From contig NZ_CP058910.1 in assembly GCF_013415885.1 (NCBI RefSeq), forward strand, positions 1,860,001 to 1,924,000: 64,000 nucleotides of DNA, written 5' to 3'. The notes below the pieces were generated by a model. That model saw only the letters and a program-made list of their open reading frames with translations, was not told the DNA's origin and ran no database searches. The translations under genes were made by a program, and so were the position numbers. The stretch is from Halosimplex rubrum (lineage in GTDB: Archaea; Halobacteriota; Halobacteria; Halobacteriales; Haloarculaceae). This document shows, in pieces, positions 16,355 through 23,500 of the stretch (within the stretch, counting starts at the first letter, position 1; every line of letters begins with the position of its first letter).

Positions 16355-16684
16355 ATGCCCAGCGAGCCCACCCCCACCACCCCACCGCGCGCCGACCGCG
16401 CCCCCGCTCTCCGTCCGAGCCGCGACACCGCGGTGCCGGCCGACGAGACGCCCGCGGCGACCTGCCCCCACTGCGACTGCCCGTTCCGCAGCGAACACGC
16501 CAGGGACCTCCACGTCGGCGAGCGCCACGAGCCGACGCCGACCCAGCGCGAGCGCTACGAGGCCGCCCTGGAGACCGAGCGCGACGACCTGTGGCTGTTC
16601 CACGCCAAGGCCGTCGTCGCGCTGGGCGTCACCTACGCCGCGACCGTGATCCTCTACATGGCCGTCCTCGGCAGCTTCTTCTGA
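16355..16684 (+). CDS. C2H2 zinc-finger membrane-anchored protein
   Basis: This 109-residue protein joins one C2H2-type finger to a C-terminal membrane helix. The finger is C37-P-H-C40 with H53 and H58 (ARDLHVGERHEP), inside a soluble N-terminal part. The membrane anchor is about 84-106 (VVALGVTYAATVILYMAVLG). Haloarchaea carry several such finger-plus-helix proteins with no assigned function. It begins 4 bases after the large membrane protein and probably acts with it. Confidence 0.75.
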   Translation: MPSEPTPTTPPRADRAPALRPSRDTAVPADETPAATCPHCDCPFRSEHARDLHVGERHEPTPTQRERYEAALETERDDLWLFHAKAVVALGVTYAATVILYMAVLGSFF

Positions 16685-16773
16685 GCGACACGCTCCCGCG
16701 TCCGGACGGCGATCGGCGCCCGCGAGCTGCGGTTCACCCCTCCCGAACACCGCTCCCGTCCCGGTGACGCAAA

Positions 16774-16805
16774 CCTTATGTACAACTCTGTCCGTTAGTG
16801 GACAG
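16774..16805 (+). promoter_or_regulatory. trpCBA promoter with palindromic operator
   Basis: A TATA-like CTTATGTA (about 16,775-16,782) lies some 27 bases before the trpC ATG, so the mRNA should start at or very near the start codon. Between them lies a perfect inverted repeat CTGTCC (16,788-16,793) N6 GGACAG (16,800-16,805). A palindrome over the transcription start is a typical repressor position. A tryptophan-responsive regulator is a natural guess but not shown. Confidence 0.6.
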
Positions 16806-16807
16806 TA

Positions 16808-17641
16808 ATGAGTACTGGTGACGATATCGCACCGAAGGTGCGGTCGATACTCGACGCGGCCCGGGAGCGCGCGACGGCGCGTGAGGAGGCGAGCGACGGG
16901 CGGGTCGACGTGGACGCCCGCTCGCTGACGGCGGCGTTCGAGGCCGCGGAGGCCGACGGGCGCGTGCCGCTGATCGCGGAGGTCAAGCCGACGAGTCCGA
17001 CGACCGACGGCGAGCGGACGGACGACCCGGTCGAGCTGGCCGAGTCGATGGTCGCGGGCGGCGCGGCGGCGCTGTCGGTGTTGACCGAGCCCGAGCACTT
17101 CGGCGGGTCGACCGACGCGCTCGAACGGATCCGCGCGGCGGTCGACGTGCCCGTCCTCCGGAAGGACTTCGTCGTTCGCGAGTCCCAGCTCGACGCCGTC
17201 GAGGCGGACGTACTCTTGCTGATCGTCCGCTTTCTCGACGAGGAGGACACCGACGACCTGGCGGACCTGCTGGCGGCGGCGCGCGAGCGGGGCTTCCAGG
17301 TGCTCGTCGAGGCTCACACCGCCGCGGAGGTCGAGCGGGCGCTGGCGGCGGGCGCGGAGATCGTCGGCGTGAACAACCGCGACCTGGGGAAGCTGGAGGT
17401 CGACCTCGGGACGTTCGAGGACGTGGCTCCCGAGGTACCCGAAAACGTCACCCTGATTGCGGAGAGCGGCATAGCGACGACGACCGACGCGGTGCGGATG
17501 CGCGAGGCGGGCGCCGACGCCCTGCTGGTGGGGTCGGCGATCGTGGACGCGGCGGGCGGCAGCGACGTGGAAGCGAACACCCGCCGTCTCGTGACCGCGG
17601 AGACGGACCCCGAGCGAGCGGAGACGGAGACACACCAATGA
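16808..17641 (+). CDS. trpC: Indole-3-glycerol-phosphate synthase
   Basis: This 277-residue TIM-barrel enzyme converts carboxyphenylaminodeoxyribulose phosphate to indole-3-glycerol phosphate, the fourth step of tryptophan synthesis. Catalytic motifs are present: [10 protein letters not shown] (about 55-64), [14 protein letters not shown] (about 90-103), VLRKDFVV (about 117-124), [29 protein letters not shown] and IAESGI followed by LLVGSAIV. The length is slightly above the usual 250-265 because of an acidic C-terminal tail. The gene opens the trpCBA operon behind its own promoter and overlaps trpB by 4 bases (ATGA), so the two are translationally coupled. Confidence 0.95.
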   Translation: MSTGDDIAPKVRSILDAARERATAREEASDGRVDVDARSLTAAFEAAEADGRVPLIAEVKPTSPTTDGERTDDPVELAESMVAGGAAALSVLTEPEHFGGSTDALERIRAAVDVPVLRKDFVVRESQLDAVEADVLLLIVRFLDEEDTDDLADLLAAARERGFQVLVEAHTAAEVERALAAGAEIVGVNNRDLGKLEVDLGTFEDVAPEVPENVTLIAESGIATTTDAVRMREAGADALLVGSAIVDAAGGSDVEANTRRLVTAETDPERAETETHQ

Positions 17642-18894
17642 GCACAGACAAGATGTTCGGCGAGTACGGTGGACAGTTCGTGCCGGAGTCGCTGATGCCG
17701 GCGATCGAGGAGTTGACCGACGCCTACGAGCGATACGTCCTCGACAACGAGGCCGGGTTCGTGGACGAGTTCCAGCGGCGGCTGGCCGACTTCGGCGGCC
17801 GACCGCTCCCGCTCCAGCACGCCGAGTCGCTGTCGGAGCGCTACGACACCGAGGTGTACCTGAAACGGGAGGACCTGCTCCACGGCGGGGCGCACAAGCT
17901 CAACAACGCGCTCGGGCAGGTGCTGCTGGCGAAGTACATGGGCAAAGAGCGGATCGTCGCGGAGACTGGCGCCGGCCAGCACGGGACGGCGACGGCGATG
18001 GCCGCGGCCCACCTCGACATGCCCTGCGAGATCTACATGGGCGAGACGGACATCCGGCGCCAGCGCCCCAACGTCTTCCGGATGAAGATCAACGGCGCCG
18101 AGATCACGCCCGTGACGACGGGTCGCGGGACGCTCAAGGAGGCCATCTCCGAGACGATGCGCGACTGGGCGACCACCGTCGAGACGACCCACTACGTCAT
18201 CGGAAGCGTCGTCGGCCCCGCGCCGTTCCCGCGGATGGTCCGGGACTTCCAGGCGGTCATCTCGGAGGAGGCCCGGGAGCAGGTCCAGGAGAAGACCGGG
18301 CGCCTGCCCGACGCGGTGCTGGCCTGCGCCGGCGGCGGGTCGAACACGATGGGCGCGTTCCACCACTTCGTCGACGACGAGGACGTGGACCTGTACGCCG
18401 TCGAGGCGGGCGGTTCCTCCCTCGACGTGGACGAGGAGGCGGGCGTCGCGCCCAACTCGGCGTCGCTGTCGACCGGTGAGGAGGGCGTCCTCCACGGGGC
18501 GCGCACGAAGCTCCTGCAGGACTCGCACGGGCAGATCATGGAGTCCCATTCGGTCTCGGCGGGGCTGGACTACGCCGGGGTCGGCCCCGAGCTGGCCCAC
18601 CTCGTCGACGAGGACCGGGTCGACGCGGTCAACGTCGACGACGACAGCGCGCTCGAAGCGTTCCACCGGCTCTCCCAGGACGAGGGCGTCATCCCGGCGC
18701 TGGAGACGGCCCACGCCTTCGGCTACCTCGAAGAGCACCACGACGAACTGGGCGATCTGGTGATCGTCAACGTCTCCGGCCGCGGCGACAAGGACCTGGA
18801 GACGGTGCTGGAGGAGACCGAGAAGCGCGACCTGGACGTGGCCCCGGACATGTCGGTGCTTCGCGCGGCCGCGGGCAGTGGAGGTGACCTCTGA
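17638..18894 (+). CDS. trpB: Tryptophan synthase beta subunit
   Basis: This 418-residue enzyme condenses indole with serine to make tryptophan, using pyridoxal phosphate. The PLP lysine lies in [15 protein letters not shown] (Lys about 88). Other family signatures are [13 protein letters not shown] at the N-terminus, [12 protein letters not shown], the phosphate-binding [12 protein letters not shown] (about 225-236) and a late SGRGDKDL. It is the standard catalytic TrpB1 type that works with an alpha subunit, not the stand-alone TrpB2. The stop codon overlaps the start of a 21-codon micro-ORF (TGATG), and trpA follows. The last codons hold GGAGGTGA, a ribosome-binding site serving that micro-ORF. 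Confidence 0.96.
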   Translation: MSTDKMFGEYGGQFVPESLMPAIEELTDAYERYVLDNEAGFVDEFQRRLADFGGRPLPLQHAESLSERYDTEVYLKREDLLHGGAHKLNNALGQVLLAKYMGKERIVAETGAGQHGTATAMAAAHLDMPCEIYMGETDIRRQRPNVFRMKINGAEITPVTTGRGTLKEAISETMRDWATTVETTHYVIGSVVGPAPFPRMVRDFQAVISEEAREQVQEKTGRLPDAVLACAGGGSNTMGAFHHFVDDEDVDLYAVEAGGSSLDVDEEAGVAPNSASLSTGEEGVLHGARTKLLQDSHGQIMESHSVSAGLDYAGVGPELAHLVDEDRVDAVNVDDDSALEAFHRLSQDEGVIPALETAHAFGYLEEHHDELGDLVIVNVSGRGDKDLETVLEETEKRDLDVAPDMSVLRAAAGSGGDL

Positions 18895-18959
18895 TGGCTA
18901 CCGAAGCACGCTTCGTGCGCTTCGATGTCATCGGGCTCACCGGAGGTGAGCCCCGATGA
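18894..18959 (+). CDS. 21-codon micro-ORF between trpB and trpA
   Basis: This frame begins at an ATG that shares its A with the trpB stop (TGATG) and ends in a TGA that overlaps the trpA ATG (ATGA). GGAGGTGA lies inside trpB 6 bases before its ATG. The product would start [14 protein letters not shown] and contains no Trp. It overlaps the hairpin covering the trpA start, so ribosomes translating it would open that hairpin. Its role is therefore probably coupling of trpB and trpA translation rather than a functional peptide. It may not be conserved. Confidence 0.6.
   Translation: MATEARFVRFDVIGLTGGEPR
18928..18959 (+). promoter_or_regulatory. Hairpin covering trpA ribosome-binding site and start
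   Basis: A 14-bp stem pairs TCATCGGG-CTCACC (18,928-18,941) with GGTGAG-CCCCGATGA (18,945-18,959), with one bulged C and a GGA loop. The trpA Shine-Dalgarno GGAGGTGA (18,942-18,949) and its ATG (18,956-18,958) are both inside the stem and loop. Independent initiation at trpA should be weak. A second small hairpin GCACG-CTT-CGTGC precedes it within the same micro-ORF. Confidence 0.65.
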
Positions 18960-19804
18960 GCCTGGAGCGCGTCTTCGCCGACGAACCGGCCTTCGTCCCC
19001 TACGTCGCCGCGGGCGACCCGACCTACGAGGAGTCCCTGGAGTACGTCGAGGCGCTCGAACGGGGCGGCGCCGACGTGATCGAACTGGGCCTGCCCTTCT
19101 CCGAGCCCATCGCCGAGGGGTCGACCATCCAGGAGGCGGTCGTCCGCTCGCTGGAGGGCGGGATGACGCCCGACCGCTACTTCGAGTTCGTCGAGGACCT
19201 GGACGTGGCGGTCCCGCTGGTCTGCATGACCTACTACAACCTGATCGCCCAGTACACCCACCCCGAGACGGGCGAGACGGGGCCGCGGGCGTTCGCCCGA
19301 CGGGCCGACGAGGTGGGCATCGAGGGGTTCGTCGTCGTCGACCTCCCCGCCGAGGAGGCCGAGCCGCTCCGGGCGGCCTGCGACGAGTTCGGGCAGGACC
19401 TCGTCTTCATCATCGCGCCGACGACGAAGGGCGAGCGTTTGGAGCGGATGCAGGAGAACGTCTCTGGCTACGTCTACGTGCAGGCGCGCCTGGGCGTGAC
19501 CGGCGCGCGCGACGACGTCTCCGACCAGACCGAGGAGTCGCTGGCCCGCGTCGACGACTGGGACGTGCCCAAGGCGGTCGGCTTCGGCATCAAGACCGGC
19601 GAGCACGCCGAGCGCATCGTCTCCGCCGGTGCGGACGGGATCATCGTCGGCTCCGCGCTGGTCGACATCATCGCCGAGGGGGCCGACCCCGAGGTGGACC
19701 AGCCCTTCGCCGAGACCGCCCAGCGCCTCGAATCGAAGGCCCGCGAGCTCAAGGAGGGCGCTCTCGCGGGCGCCGAGCGGGCCGCCGCGGAGCGTTCGGA
19801 CTGA
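18956..19804 (+). CDS. trpA: Tryptophan synthase alpha subunit
   Basis: This 282-residue TIM barrel cleaves indole-3-glycerol phosphate to indole and glyceraldehyde 3-phosphate and passes indole to TrpB. Catalytic Glu43 is in [11 protein letters not shown]. The second catalytic acid, normally Asp in PFSDPxADGPxIQ (Asp60 of E. coli), is Glu54 here (PIAEGSTIQ). Other signatures are [10 protein letters not shown] (about 84-93), [36 protein letters not shown] and the phosphate-binding [12 protein letters not shown] (about 222-233). The start codon is at the base of a hairpin and is probably reached by ribosomes leaving the preceding micro-ORF. Confidence 0.95.
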   Translation: MSLERVFADEPAFVPYVAAGDPTYEESLEYVEALERGGADVIELGLPFSEPIAEGSTIQEAVVRSLEGGMTPDRYFEFVEDLDVAVPLVCMTYYNLIAQYTHPETGETGPRAFARRADEVGIEGFVVVDLPAEEAEPLRAACDEFGQDLVFIIAPTTKGERLERMQENVSGYVYVQARLGVTGARDDVSDQTEESLARVDDWDVPKAVGFGIKTGEHAERIVSAGADGIIVGSALVDIIAEGADPEVDQPFAETAQRLESKARELKEGALAGAERAAAERSD

Positions 19805-19864
19805 CTCGCAGGACGGGCCGCAACCGGAAGGCAAATAACCGTACTTGCCACACCCTCACACAAC

Positions 19865-20671
19865 ATGACCGCAGGGAAAGACGCGCGCCTGGCCCGCATC
19901 GGGACAGGGGGCCGACACCTGATCGTCCCGATGGACCACGGGCTCACACTGGGGGCCGTCAAAGGCCTCGTCGACATCGAATCGACCGTCGACGCCGTCA
20001 CGCGCGGCGGCGCCGACGCCGTGCTCACCCAGCGCGGCGTCGCCGACCGCGTCCACCCCAACGCGAACGGCGCCGGCTACATCGCCCACCTCAACGGCTC
20101 GACGAGCATCGGCCCGGACGAGAGCGACAAGCGACTGACCGGCACCGTCGAGGACGCCATCCGCGCGGGCGCCGACGCCGTCTCCTTCCACATCAACGTC
20201 GGCAGCGAGCACGAGCCCGACCAGATCACTCAGCTCGCCGAGGTCACCAGCGAGGCCGAGCGCTACGGCCTCCCCACGCTCGCGATGGCCTACGCCCGCG
20301 GCCACGACGTGCGCGACGACGACCCCGAGCTGTTCGCCGAGGACCTGGGCCACGCCGTCCGCCTCGCCGAGGAACTGGACGCCGACGTGGTCAAGACCGC
20401 CTACAGCGGCTCTGCCGAGACGTTCGGTCGCGTCGTCGAGTCCACCTCACTGCCGGTCGTCATCGCCGGCGGCTCCAAGGGCACGGATCGGGAGACCCTC
20501 TCGATGGTCCGCGGCGCCGTCGACGCCGGCGCGGACGGCGTCTCGATGGGCCGCTCCATCTTCCAGCACGACGACCCCGAGGCGATCACCGAAGCCGTCG
20601 CCGCCGTCCTCCACGACGACGCCTCCGCCGACGAGGCCATCGAAGCCGCCGGCCTCCCCGTCGAGGCCTGA
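19865..20671 (+). CDS. 2-amino-3,7-dideoxy-D-threo-hept-6-ulosonate (ADH) synthase
   Basis: This 268-residue class I (Schiff-base) aldolase of the archaeal AroA-prime type performs the first step of the alternative shikimate pathway, from a ketose phosphate and aspartate semialdehyde. Evidence is LIVPMDHGLTLG (about 19-30), an ADAVSFHINVGSEHE strand (about 102-116), the Schiff-base lysine in DADVVKTAYSGS (about 176-187) and IAGGSKGTDRE with GVSMGRSIFQ, the phosphate-binding end of the barrel. It is called fructose-bisphosphate aldolase in some annotations, but the neighbours (trp genes, DHQ synthase II, AroD) favour ADH synthase. An AT-rich element AAATAACCG about 30 bases upstream fits a TATA box. 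Confidence 0.88.
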   Translation: MTAGKDARLARIGTGGRHLIVPMDHGLTLGAVKGLVDIESTVDAVTRGGADAVLTQRGVADRVHPNANGAGYIAHLNGSTSIGPDESDKRLTGTVEDAIRAGADAVSFHINVGSEHEPDQITQLAEVTSEAERYGLPTLAMAYARGHDVRDDDPELFAEDLGHAVRLAEELDADVVKTAYSGSAETFGRVVESTSLPVVIAGGSKGTDRETLSMVRGAVDAGADGVSMGRSIFQHDDPEAITEAVAAVLHDDASADEAIEAAGLPVEA

Positions 20672-20672
20672 G

Positions 20673-21062
20673 CGGCAGACGGGACCGCCCTTCTCACACT
20701 CGTTCGAGGACGACCAGCGCGGCGAGCCGATCCGGTTCGCGTTGACCAACGTCGCGACCGAGCGCGAGTCGACCGGTACTCGTCATCGATACGCGCTCCA
20801 GCGACGGACCGACGGGGCCTGGCGGACGGTCACGCTGTTCCCGGGCGGTCGAACGGGGTTCAACGCCACCGCCGTCTTCCACGACCCCGGCGAGGGCTTC
20901 GAGTGGTCGGTCCGAGCGAGCGCCACCGGCTTCTCCGCGGGGAAGTTCGTCGTCTGCGAGCGCCTCGCTGTCGGGGAGTACCGCTTCGTCTACGACGGGG
21001 CGCCCGCGCTCGCGGTGCGGTTCGAGGTCGTCGGCGCGAGCGACTCTCCGTCCGGCGCGAGC
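20673..21062 (+). pseudogene. Remnant of a beta-sandwich (Ig-like) domain gene, 5' end missing
   Basis: An open frame with protein-like content reads FEDDQRGEPIRFALTNVATE, then HRYALQRRTDGAWRTVTLFP, FHDPGEGFEWSVRAS and LAVGEYRFVYDG. This pattern is that of a C-terminal Ig-like sandwich found on haloarchaeal secreted proteins. There is no convincing start codon or signal peptide. A TTG at 20,742 would cut the domain, and the frame runs back into the end of the ADH synthase gene. It then continues past the sandwich into the antisense of the next gene. I read it as a truncated gene fragment. Confidence 0.4.
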
Positions 21063-21087
21063 GGGCGACTATCGCGGTCGCGGCGCT

Positions 21088-21273
21088 CTAGCTCCCGTGG
21101 AACTCCTCCAGAATCTCGAAGTCGCGGGCGGTCTTGGTGAACTCCGAGAGGGGCCGCCGTTCCTCGCAGTTCTTGCAGCCGAACGCCTCGTCCGGCTCGT
21201 GGAGGTCGGCGGGGTTGGCTTCCCACTGTTCGTCGCATTCGGGACACTGGAGCTGGATCCAGGCCTCCTGCAT
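21088..21273 (-). CDS. Small zinc-ribbon protein (61 residues)
   Basis: This tiny protein starts MQEAWIQLQCPECDEQWEAN and carries two CxxC knuckles, C10/C13 and C33/C36 (GCKNCEER), forming a rubredoxin-like zinc ribbon. The C-terminus is helical (LSEFTKTARDFEILEEFHGS). It matches a small haloarchaeal family with no known biochemical role. The start is the ATG at 21,273; an open frame continues far upstream but reads as Arg/Pro-rich non-protein. It is alone on this strand. Confidence 0.8.
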   Translation of the reverse strand: MQEAWIQLQCPECDEQWEANPADLHEPDEAFGCKNCEERRPLSEFTKTARDFEILEEFHGS

Positions 21274-21460
21274 ACTCGTCCGTGGGGACGCCTCCCGAAA
21301 GAGCCTTGTGGCGATTCCCGGGGGCCGGCGCGACCCCCCGCCGACGGCGTCCCCGCCGGTGAGGTCTCCCACACGCCGACGGCGGCCGGCAGGTCGCCCG
21401 AGTCGCTCGCCGCGGCCGCCGGTCGCACGGCCGGTTCGTCCGTCGATACGTATCTGGAAA

Positions 21461-21498
21461 ATAACTATATTTCTGCATGTGGTATATGGTACCACATG
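21461..21498 (+). promoter_or_regulatory. Promoter with 9-bp palindrome over a start codon
   Basis: A TATA-like AACTATAT (about 21,463-21,470) lies about 26-30 bases before the ATG at 21,496, so the mRNA is probably leaderless. A perfect inverted repeat CATGTGGTA (21,476-21,484) TATGG TACCACATG (21,490-21,498) spans the transcription start and includes the start codon. This geometry suggests a repressor site, possibly autoregulation. Confidence 0.6.
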
Positions 21499-21651
21499 TC
21501 TCGATTTCCGCGGACGGACCGGAACGCTCGCATCGAGTGTGAATGCGGCGCGGCGGTCGTCAAGCGGGGGGACGACTACGTCTGCGTCGGTTGCGGGGCG
21601 CGCTCGGCCGTCGAACCCACGGCGGACGGGGCACAGAACGCCGGTCGCTGA
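21496..21651 (+). CDS. Small zinc-binding protein (51 residues)
   Basis: This 51-residue protein starts MSRFPRTDRNARIECECGAA. It has two metal-binding knuckles, CEC at 15-17 and CVGC at 30-33, with a basic head and a small Ala/Gly-rich tail. It is a typical haloarchaeal mini zinc-finger protein, possibly nucleic-acid binding. The ATG is fixed by the TATA box 26-30 bases upstream and by a palindrome that covers it, so it is likely subject to its own regulator. An in-frame upstream extension has no support. Confidence 0.7.
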   Translation: MSRFPRTDRNARIECECGAAVVKRGDDYVCVGCGARSAVEPTADGAQNAGR

Positions 21652-21750
21652 CCGGTCGCGTGGCCTCCGACGCGACGCCTCTGGCCCGACACTTCGTCGG
21701 CGACGACGGAGCCAGTGACCCCTGCATCGCCCGCGTGAGCGGCGGGCGGC

Positions 21751-21978
21751 GTGAACGTCGGAGAGTCGATCGTCCTTCGGATCCGCGCCGCCGCGCGTAT
21801 CACCGCGGGTGTGGTGGTCGGCAGCGCCGGTCCCGTCTTGGTCGGAGCAGGGGGAGTCGGCGGCGATGCGGTCCTCGCCAGCGTCGTACTGTGGGTCGTC
21901 GCCCTCTTCGTCGGGCTCGTGGTCGGTCTCCAGGGCGTCATCGTGTTGCTCGAAGGCGTGGTCGATTCGACCGACTGA
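21751..21978 (+). CDS. Small membrane protein (75 residues)
   Basis: A GTG-started frame encodes MNVGESIVLRIRAAARITAG followed by two hydrophobic stretches (about 18-37, VVVGSAGPVLVGAGG, and 42-68, LASVVLWVVALFVGLVVGLQ) and an acidic end. The GTG start is uncertain; codon content and topology are consistent with a real small membrane protein. There is no recognisable family, and the neighbours give no functional hint. Confidence 0.5.
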   Translation: MNVGESIVLRIRAAARITAGVVVGSAGPVLVGAGGVGGDAVLASVVLWVVALFVGLVVGLQGVIVLLEGVVDSTD

Positions 21979-22113
21979 CGAGGGCACAGCCCGTCGTATC
22001 GAACGGATCCGCGGTCGGGCGCCGTCGATCCGGGCGGGCGTCCACTCCGGACGGCGACTACTGACAGCAACCACAAGACATATTCCCGCCGTCCGTCCAT
22101 TCGTGGGTACCTC

Positions 22114-22153
22114 GGTGGACAGCGGGTAGGGGTACTCGCGCATTCTGTCCACC
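22114..22153. promoter_or_regulatory. Inverted repeat sharing GGACAG with the trp operator
   Basis: A 9-bp inverted repeat GGTGGACAG (22,114-22,122) / CTGTCCACC (22,145-22,153) lies about 140 bases before the DHQ synthase start. Its core GGACAG/CTGTCC equals the arms of the trpC palindrome, though the half-sites here are 22 bases apart and in the opposite orientation. It may be a two-site operator or only a stem-loop. Confidence 0.35.
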
Positions 22154-22288
22154 GTAATCCCGCACGGCCAGCGACGGCCGTCACCGGGCGTATCGGCGGT
22201 GAGGCCGTCCGCGACGCGCTCCGAGCGGCCGTCGACCGATAGCGCCGCTTCCGCCACGTTCAAATCGGACGGGGGCGAGCGTGGATAC

Positions 22289-23464
22289 ATGACACGGCAA
22301 GTGTGGCTGAAGGCCGACGACGAAGTCGGCGACTGGGAGGCGCGAAAGCGCCGGATCACGGCGGGGCTGGAGGCGGGGGTCGACTGGGTCCTCGTCGACG
22401 AGTCCGACGTGGCCCGCGTGCGCGACCTCGGCGCCGTCAATATCGCGGCGTTCACCAACGGCGACGTACACGTGATGGACGCCGAGGCCGACGAGGACGG
22501 GGAACCGGACGCCGCCGTCGTCGGCAAGGACGGCGAGGGCGACGGCTCGATGGAGATCCCCGGCGACCTGTCGGGGTCGGCCGACCTCTCGGTGCTCCGC
22601 CAGGACGGGAAGGCGAGTGCGGGCTACGTCCGCATCTTCGACGAGCGCTACGAGGAGTTCGCCGAGGCGGTCGCCACGGCGGCCGACTACACCATCGTCG
22701 TCGGCGAGGACTGGCAGATCATCCCCCTCGAAAATCTCATCGCGCGCATCGGCGACGAGACGAGCCTCGTCGCGGGCGTCACCACCGCCGAGGAGGCCCG
22801 CACCGCCTACGAGACCCTGGAGATCGGCGCCGACTCGGTCCTGCTCGACACGGACAACGTCGACGAGATCCGCGAGACCGTCGAGGTCCGCGACGAGATG
22901 AGCCGCGAACAGCTCGACCTCACCACGGCCGAGATCACCGAGATCGAGCGGACCGGCTCCGCCGACCGCGTCTGCATCGACACGGGCAACCTCATGGAAC
23001 ACGACGAGGGGATGCTCGTCGGCTCGATGAGTCGGGGTCTCTTCTTCGTCCACGCCGAGACCGCCGAATCGCCGTACGTCGCCTCGCGACCGTTCCGCGT
23101 CAACGCCGGCGCGGTCCACGCCTACGTCCGCACGCCCGACGGCGGCACGAAGTACCTCTCGGAGCTGCGCAGCGGCGACGAGGTGCAGGTCGTCGACACC
23201 GAGGGCCGCACCCGCGAGGCCATCGTCGGTCGCGTCAAGATCGAGAAGCGACCGATGTTCCGGATCAGCGCGAAAGTGGAGACCGACGACGGCGTCGACC
23301 GCATCGAGACGCTGCTGCAGAACGCCGAGACGATCAAGGTCGCCACCGCCGACGGCCGGAAGGCGGTCACGGATCTCTCGGAAGGCGACGAGGTGCGCGT
23401 CTGCTACGGCGACAAGGCCCGCCACTTCGGCGAGGCCATCGAAGAGAGCATCATCGAGAAGTAG
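22289..23464 (+). CDS. 3-Dehydroquinate synthase, type II
   Basis: This 391-residue NAD-dependent archaeal enzyme, unrelated to bacterial AroB, converts ADH to 3-dehydroquinate. It is the second step after the ADH synthase 1.6 kb upstream. Signatures are the start MTRQVWLKADDEVGDWEARK, the central EDWQIIPLENLIA (about 145-157), the ELDL..AEITEIERTGSADRVCIDTG block (about 210-235) and GMLVGSMSRGLFFVHAET (about 240-257). The late segments RPFRVNAGAVHAYV and GRVKIEKRPMF complete the family pattern. The ATG at 22,289 is chosen because the longer frame gives a serine-rich, non-acidic extension. The length is typical. Confidence 0.93.
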   Translation: MTRQVWLKADDEVGDWEARKRRITAGLEAGVDWVLVDESDVARVRDLGAVNIAAFTNGDVHVMDAEADEDGEPDAAVVGKDGEGDGSMEIPGDLSGSADLSVLRQDGKASAGYVRIFDERYEEFAEAVATAADYTIVVGEDWQIIPLENLIARIGDETSLVAGVTTAEEARTAYETLEIGADSVLLDTDNVDEIRETVEVRDEMSREQLDLTTAEITEIERTGSADRVCIDTGNLMEHDEGMLVGSMSRGLFFVHAETAESPYVASRPFRVNAGAVHAYVRTPDGGTKYLSELRSGDEVQVVDTEGRTREAIVGRVKIEKRPMFRISAKVETDDGVDRIETLLQNAETIKVATADGRKAVTDLSEGDEVRVCYGDKARHFGEAIEESIIEK

Positions 23465-23500
23465 GGCCGTCGCCGCGCGGACCGCGATACGGAGTTCCAC

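Noticed and set aside
18894-18959. Classical tryptophan attenuator leader
   Set aside because: The micro-ORF has no Trp codon, is inside the operon and not upstream of trpC, and no terminator-antiterminator pair is visible.
21274-22527. Long upstream extension of the 61-residue zinc-ribbon gene
   Set aside because: The extension is Arg/Pro/Thr-rich, crosses a promoter on the other strand and has no family pattern; the ATG at 21,273 gives a complete zinc ribbon.
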